From positions 22,100,924 through 22,164,923 of the forward strand of contig NC_091023.1 in assembly GCF_041296385.1 (NCBI RefSeq): a stretch of DNA of 64,000 bases, in the 5' to 3' direction. Both the position numbers and the translations under genes were made by a program. The notes beneath the pieces are model-generated. The model saw nothing but the letters and a program-made list of their open reading frames with translations, did no database searches and was not told the origin of the DNA. Position 1 is the first letter of the stretch. The number at the start of each line of letters is the position of its first letter. This stretch comes from Aphelocoma coerulescens (Eukaryota; Chordata; Aves; Passeriformes; Corvidae). Shown here one piece after another: positions 58,641 to 64,000 of the stretch.

Positions 58641-61600
58641 ACTCCCTGAATAACTGAAGGCAAACAGAACAAAACCCCTGTAATAAACTCCAGAAAATCA
58701 CATTTTCAGATCTGGAATCAGAAAAATCAAATCTCCAGTCATCTTGATTCACTGGGACAACAAAGCAAAGGATAACTGAAGTGCTTTGCCTCTACACCAC
58801 TGTGATTTAGGCATGAATTTAATCCCATGTTTCAGAGATATCCTGTCCATAATCCATATCTATTGACCTGCTAGTTTCATCTTGACTGCTTCAGTATCCT
58901 ATTGTCCATAGGACAGGATACTCCAAAGTACCTCGAGTGCAAATTCACAGCTCATCCTTCCTCAACCAAAGGCACTTGCTATCACAGGGATCAGGATCAG
59001 ATGTGGAAGCACTCAGATGTACATAATGAAGTCACCTGGGCTAAAAAGTGTTTTAAAAATAAATGCAAGGGTGCCCAATCCTACCTGTCCTCCATTATTG
59101 TTTGGATCTATGCTTTTCATTGGGGTGAAGGAAGGAAGGAAAATAAGATCAGTAGCAACCTACAAGGGAAATAAAAGGCTGGATGCAAGGGACAAACGGA
59201 GGGTAAGTGACATGTTTGGTTTGTTTTTCTCTGCTTCTTCGCTGCTACTGCTGGAAGACAGCAAAAACAACTCCTACTTTACTGGCTGGAGATCTGAGCG
59301 AATTCCTACTGTGAACACGCAGTTGGTCCATTAGAAGGCAGAAAAGGGTTTTCTTAGTAAAATACAGCAACCCCCCATCTCCATCACATCCATTTGACAT
59401 CTTGAGCCAGTGCTTTGTACATCTCCCAAAGCAGATAACAGAGGCAGTGCACTGTGGATGGCTGCAGCTGGCTGGGTTTGAAGGAACACCAAATTAAACA
59501 ATGACATAACCCACAGAAACAGAGGAAGCCCAAGCCGAATCTGCTGGAACAACAAACCACTTACACACAGGACCTCCTCTTGGAGTGCTCTCTTTTCATC
59601 ATTTCAACTTGCTTTAGCTTATTTTCTGTGTCAAAATATTTTTTCTTTTTATTTTCAGCAGCTTCCCTTTTGCTGTTCTATTGCAGCAGCCTGCACACTA
59701 TGTGGGGTTGGGAAGACAGTAAAAGCTTTGCAGATACACAAAGTAGTGTCCACCCCTCCAACTTCTGGTCAAGTATTTGACAAGAAGACTGGAAGTCCCT
59801 CCTAAAACTTTCCTGGAGTTCCTGACTCCCACTTTCCAGGTAGAAGGCTGATGTTTTGTTCTCACTACAAACTTTGCCAAAAAACACTAATCTCTTCCTA
59901 GGAAAAATGATGTTCTTCACACTTCTCAGAATTTTGTACAATAGTTGGGATGCATGGAATTTCCTTACCCTTAATTCCTTCCACTTATTTGCGTGCTGCT
60001 TTGTGCTTTGTCCCTCTTGTTTCTCCTCATTCCCTGTGACTGCCTGTCCAGCCTTTGCCACACTCAAGGGTTGTTCTCCAGGCTGAGGAAGCCAGCTGTC
60101 AATCAGGAGGGGATGTAACTTCTGCAGAGCTGCACCTTGCTGTCCCCAGCACCCCAGGTGACACGGCCATAAAAACTCCACAGGTTTCCCCAGCTCAGAG
60201 TCAGAGCAGGGGATGATCAGCAGCAGGGCTGAGATAGCCATGTTTGTTAAACTGTGAAACAGTGGCTCAAAAGGATGTCTGACACCAGCTGTGAAATTTA
60301 CACCACCTGGCATTTACAGAGGGGAGATCTCCTCTCAAAAAGAAAAGGTTCCCTTCAGTCCTGGCATCTGACTCTCACAGCCAGGCAAAGTAGGAGCCTG
60401 AGCATCATGACCACAGACAGTGAAAGGAGACTCACAACTCCTCCTTGCACTGACAAAAAGCACAAGTCTGACAGCACCAAGAATCAGTCTTCTCTTCCCA
60501 ACTGGGTCACTGACAGCTCCACTGCATCCCACCACAGGTGTGGTTTTGTCTCTGTCACTCCTGAGTGTCTCTGCTGGGACAGCCACATCAAGTCCTGCTG
60601 GGGCAGAGGTGAGTCCTGAACTCTACAAGAACTGAGGTGGAAAGCACAATCCCTCATGAACACAGAGTGACAAGTCTCCAGTGTGCCCAGTCTGGACTTT
60701 AAATTCCTGTGTCTGCTGCCCCATGCCAGTGAGGAAATATTTTCCTCTGAAATACCATCCCCAGTGTTGGGGACAATGGCATCAGTATTGAACACAAAAT
60801 AAAACTTACTTCTTGGCATTCAAAAATATGACCATAGGCAATTCTGGCCATAAAACCCTTTGCAAATCTGCCTATTACACAATAAGAGCATTTTCCTGAT
60901 CAAACACAAAACTAGCCAAATAACCTGCAGAACTGCGTATTTGCACAGAAAAACAATCATACAGCACAGCCAAAACAGACTCCATAGGAGTTCCAAACTT
61001 GCTGGGGATTAAACAGAGCACCTCAGCCAAAATTAACAACTTCCTTGGCAGTGAACCTTGTAAAGCCACGGAGTTTGCTACAACAATAGGAAGGCAGCAG
61101 AGCACTTCCCCAATGCAGAGGCACAGCAGCACCCATCATGAACTGAAAAAATTTTAAGAAAATGACTGCAGGCCAAATTTTGCCCTCAGTCACAACTGAG
61201 GGCAGAAAGATGCTAGATTCCTCAGGAAAAAAAAGTGGAGGTTTTTTGTTTGGTTCGTTTTTCTTGTTTTGTTTTTAATACAACCATACCAAATCATGAT
61301 GCTAGAAAGGCAAAGATTTTTCATGAAGCCTTCACTGGGATTTTTCAATGGCAACCTAGTGAGGGGGCTGCAGTTACAACATTCTTTGAATGAACCCCAA
61401 CCTAAGCTCTTCTGTTACCAATGTAAATCACTGACCTATTTCTCCAGATGAAAACTATGATACAATGAAATTGCAATGAGTAGTGGAGGAGATCACAGTA
61501 ATCCCAGAAACCATTTTTCTCTTCAAGAGAAAACAAAAGAGAACATTTTTCTCTTTCCACTCAACCCAGGCACCAGAGCTCAGAGATGAGGGAAGGCAAA

Positions 61601-64000
61601 GAGCTTCCCCTCCCCTCTTCAAATCAACCCAAACACCTACAGATTGACAGCAGAACAGAAATAAATTCTCTCCCTCATGACAGATGACAATCAACTGACT
61701 CAAGCAATCCCAGCCTAAATTGTTTTGCAGTCAAGTCTGAAGGATGAACTATGACTATGTGAGCTAGAAGGATACTGAACAGAACATTTAATAAACACTA
61801 GGGCCTAAATTTCTAAAACGCAGAAGTCAAAACGGCTGATGTAGTCTTGTCTGTGCCCTCCCATGTCTGAGATGGGAAGAATGAACTCAAGAATGTTTAA
61901 AAAACCTGATCTATAATGTCTGTACCAACTTTCTACCAGTGAGCTGAAGGCAGTGCCATGGGCAATTAGCAGTCCTGTATGGAACGAGGGCAAAATGGGA
62001 TCTTGGATATTTGCACAACCAGTTTCACCACTAAGAACCCTTCCAAATATTTAAAATATTTCACAGAAATATCCACCTGATTACTGATGGCTGGGAAGGA
62101 TTCAGCAAAGCTACAGGAATTTAAACTCATTCTGGATTTCATTGCTGAGACAAAATTCAGGCACAAGTCACATGAATTGCAGTAAATCAAAGCAGCTGCT
62201 TCTAAGCACAGCTCCTTAGAGGGAATAAAAAACAAAAAACCCAAACTTGAGCTTCAGGACAAAATCTTTTATAATAAACCTTGGAGAAAATTGAAACGGC
62301 TGCTTCATTTTAGTCCAGTGTTTGTCCATTCTGTTAACTGCAACACTCAAAACATCACCCTGTGTTAAGAATTTTTCCTCCCCTTAAAAGCAAATACACT
62401 GAAAGCCACAAAAACTTTGGAAATCAAATTCCACCCTTCCTCAGAAAAGGAAGAGTAACTGATGGTGTTTGAAGCACAGCCTGAGAGAGTTCAGTAAACA
62501 AATCCTATTAACTTCAGGGGGACATGAAATTTCATTTCACCACCTTTGCAAACCCAGCTGGAAATACAGACAGACATTGTTCAGAACATCTGGCTATACA
62601 AGTAAGTGGTGTTCATTAAATCATTAGACTTCAACTTATTTTTTACAGTCTGGAGGGAGGAAATGTTCTACCTCTTCCCTATAAATACCCTCTCCCTTTC
62701 GGCTCAATGTCCCAGATACTGCCAAATAAGGGAAACACGATTCCCTTCCTTTGTCGGTGGTCCATGTTATCTCCTCCTAACTGCTGAGGATACACTGCTT
62801 ATCTTGCTCTGAAGCGCTGAGATCTTGGTGTAACTCTTCTCCCCATCACAGGCATTTAATCAGTGAGCATTTAAGCAGGATGAAAATGTACTTTTTATGA
62901 TTTTTTTTCTTTCTGTTGGGTGGGTATCTAAATTATGTAAACTCCTAGGAAAAAGGTTCAGATTTCAGTCTTCTGGATTTGACTGTCAGTTGCAGCAGAA
63001 GCTGCAAATTCTTGAGATAATATGAAGATCCTCTGGGGGAAGAGGTTGTGCCTTACGTCATTTAGCACTGATTTCCTGATAAATGATGGAGTAGACAGCT
63101 TATCCAGCTCACCCTGCCAAGGAGATCCTGCTGGCAAAATGAGGCAAGGGAGGGATAAAGCAGATGAGAATAAAAATATGAGAGTCTACAGAAACTGATC
63201 AGGATTGGGAAAAACAGCTTTGAGGTAAAACATCAGCCACTGCCAAGAGGGTTTTTAAGCCCCAATAAGATCAAATGCAAGCCCCAGTGGCAGATTTCCC
63301 CACTCTTTACTAGATATGCCCTACACATTCCTTGGTGGACTTTGAGCTGTGTTTCCTGTAGTTAGCATGCTCAGGAAAATTAGGACGCTTCTAATGAGGT
63401 TTATTTTGTCACAGCTGCTGTGATGAGACTGAAAAGTGTAACCAGAACTGTGGTGACCCATTCTGCCCCATTGATGGCTCAGAGCTGTGGATGCCCAGAC
63501 CACCAGCTCTCAGAGCACCTCACAACCACGCTGGAGCACATAACTGGAGCACATGGACCCACACCACCCTGGTGTTCTCTTTGCATTTTCAAGTACAAAA
63601 AGTCTGAACGAAACCAAGTTTGAGGCATTTCCATCCAACTTTAAAACCAGCTGACACTGAAGATGGGAGAATATTGTGCAATTAAATTAAGAGGAGGTGC
63701 TCCCACTTAGCTGATGAAGAGAGTCTCTTATCTACAACTTCTGGTGCCAAAGTTATGAAGCTGGTTCTTTAGTCTTTCAAGATAAGCACATAAAAATAGC
63801 GTGAATCTCCTCTCTGCCTGTCTCAGCCCTTCCCAGCTTGTAGAACTCCGTGCTAACAAAGCAATGTGGTGTGAAAGAAGGTGGGACTGCTGTGGCATCC
63901 AGGCTTCCCATAAACTTTGGGTTTGTTCCTGCAGTATGGATGCAGCAAGAGAACACCTCCGTGTTCGTGACAGGTCACATGCAGACAAGATTTCACAGGC

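Larger units (their letters stand above)
52581..64000 (-). other. FNDC3B 5' intron, partial (at least 11.4 kb)
   Basis: No exon of the proline-rich N-terminal part could be found here, so this is read as one long intron running off the right edge. It contains a degenerate CR1-like region (about 57060-58030), an A-rich tract (58556-58640), and a 211-codon minus-strand open frame at 59678-60313 of unknown meaning. A short exon with unusual composition could have been missed. Confidence 0.7.

Noticed and set aside
1..64000. CRISPR arrays, operons, rRNA or tRNA genes, or a bacterial-type defence system
   Set aside because: Spliced vertebrate gene structure covers most of the window, no regularly spaced repeats exist, and no tRNA-like cloverleaf stood out on reading.

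Overview
This is a gene-sparse, intron-rich stretch of vertebrate DNA, almost certainly from a bird. It carries the central part of one gene, FNDC3B (fibronectin type III domain containing 3B, also called FAD104), read on the minus strand. The avian assignment rests on several truncated CR1-type LINE 3' ends (the tails with 'ttccaaccc...ttctatgattct'), a likely solo retroviral LTR, and moderate AT richness. The species cannot be named from this sequence.

Eighteen coding exons can be placed to the base. All have GT-AG splice sites, and the codon phases join without a gap: from 52522-52580 (most 5' exon seen), through 46266-46423, 44042-44101, 41167-41305, 40788-40841, 33077-33201, 30705-30879, 29974-30060, 28123-28261, 27515-27586, 26897-27015, 26021-26126, 24452-24624, 22254-22367, 19807-19956, 15936-16216 and 9813-10025, to 23-189 (most 3' exon seen). 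Together they give 2,391 coding bases, about 797 codons. They encode the last part of the linker before the first FN3 domain and FN3 domains 1 to 8. The proline-rich N-terminal part lies beyond position 64000. The ninth FN3 domain and the C-terminal membrane anchor lie to the left of position 1.

Layout from left to right: 1-10.0 kb holds the FN3-8 exons and a 9.6 kb intron with AT-rich, enhancer-like segments and two CR1 tails. 10-26.1 kb holds FN3-5 to FN3-7 exons, two antisense CR1 fragments, a 21-base A run and a solo LTR candidate at 24687-25117. 26-31 kb is the densest part, with FN3-3 to FN3-5 exons separated by short introns. 31-41 kb is mostly one 7.6 kb intron. 41-52.6 kb holds the FN3-1 and FN3-2 exons, a CpG-rich intronic patch near 50 kb and a phase-compatible 51-base candidate cassette exon at 48639-48689. 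52.6-64 kb is part of a large 5' intron with no recognised exon.

The most useful second looks are the 51-base candidate exon, the CpG-rich patch with its G/C palindrome, the alanine run in FN3-6, the solo LTR, and the recurring intron positions among the FN3 repeats. I found no convincing unknown gene system. Comparisons with mammalian FNDC3A and FNDC3B are from memory, not from an alignment.
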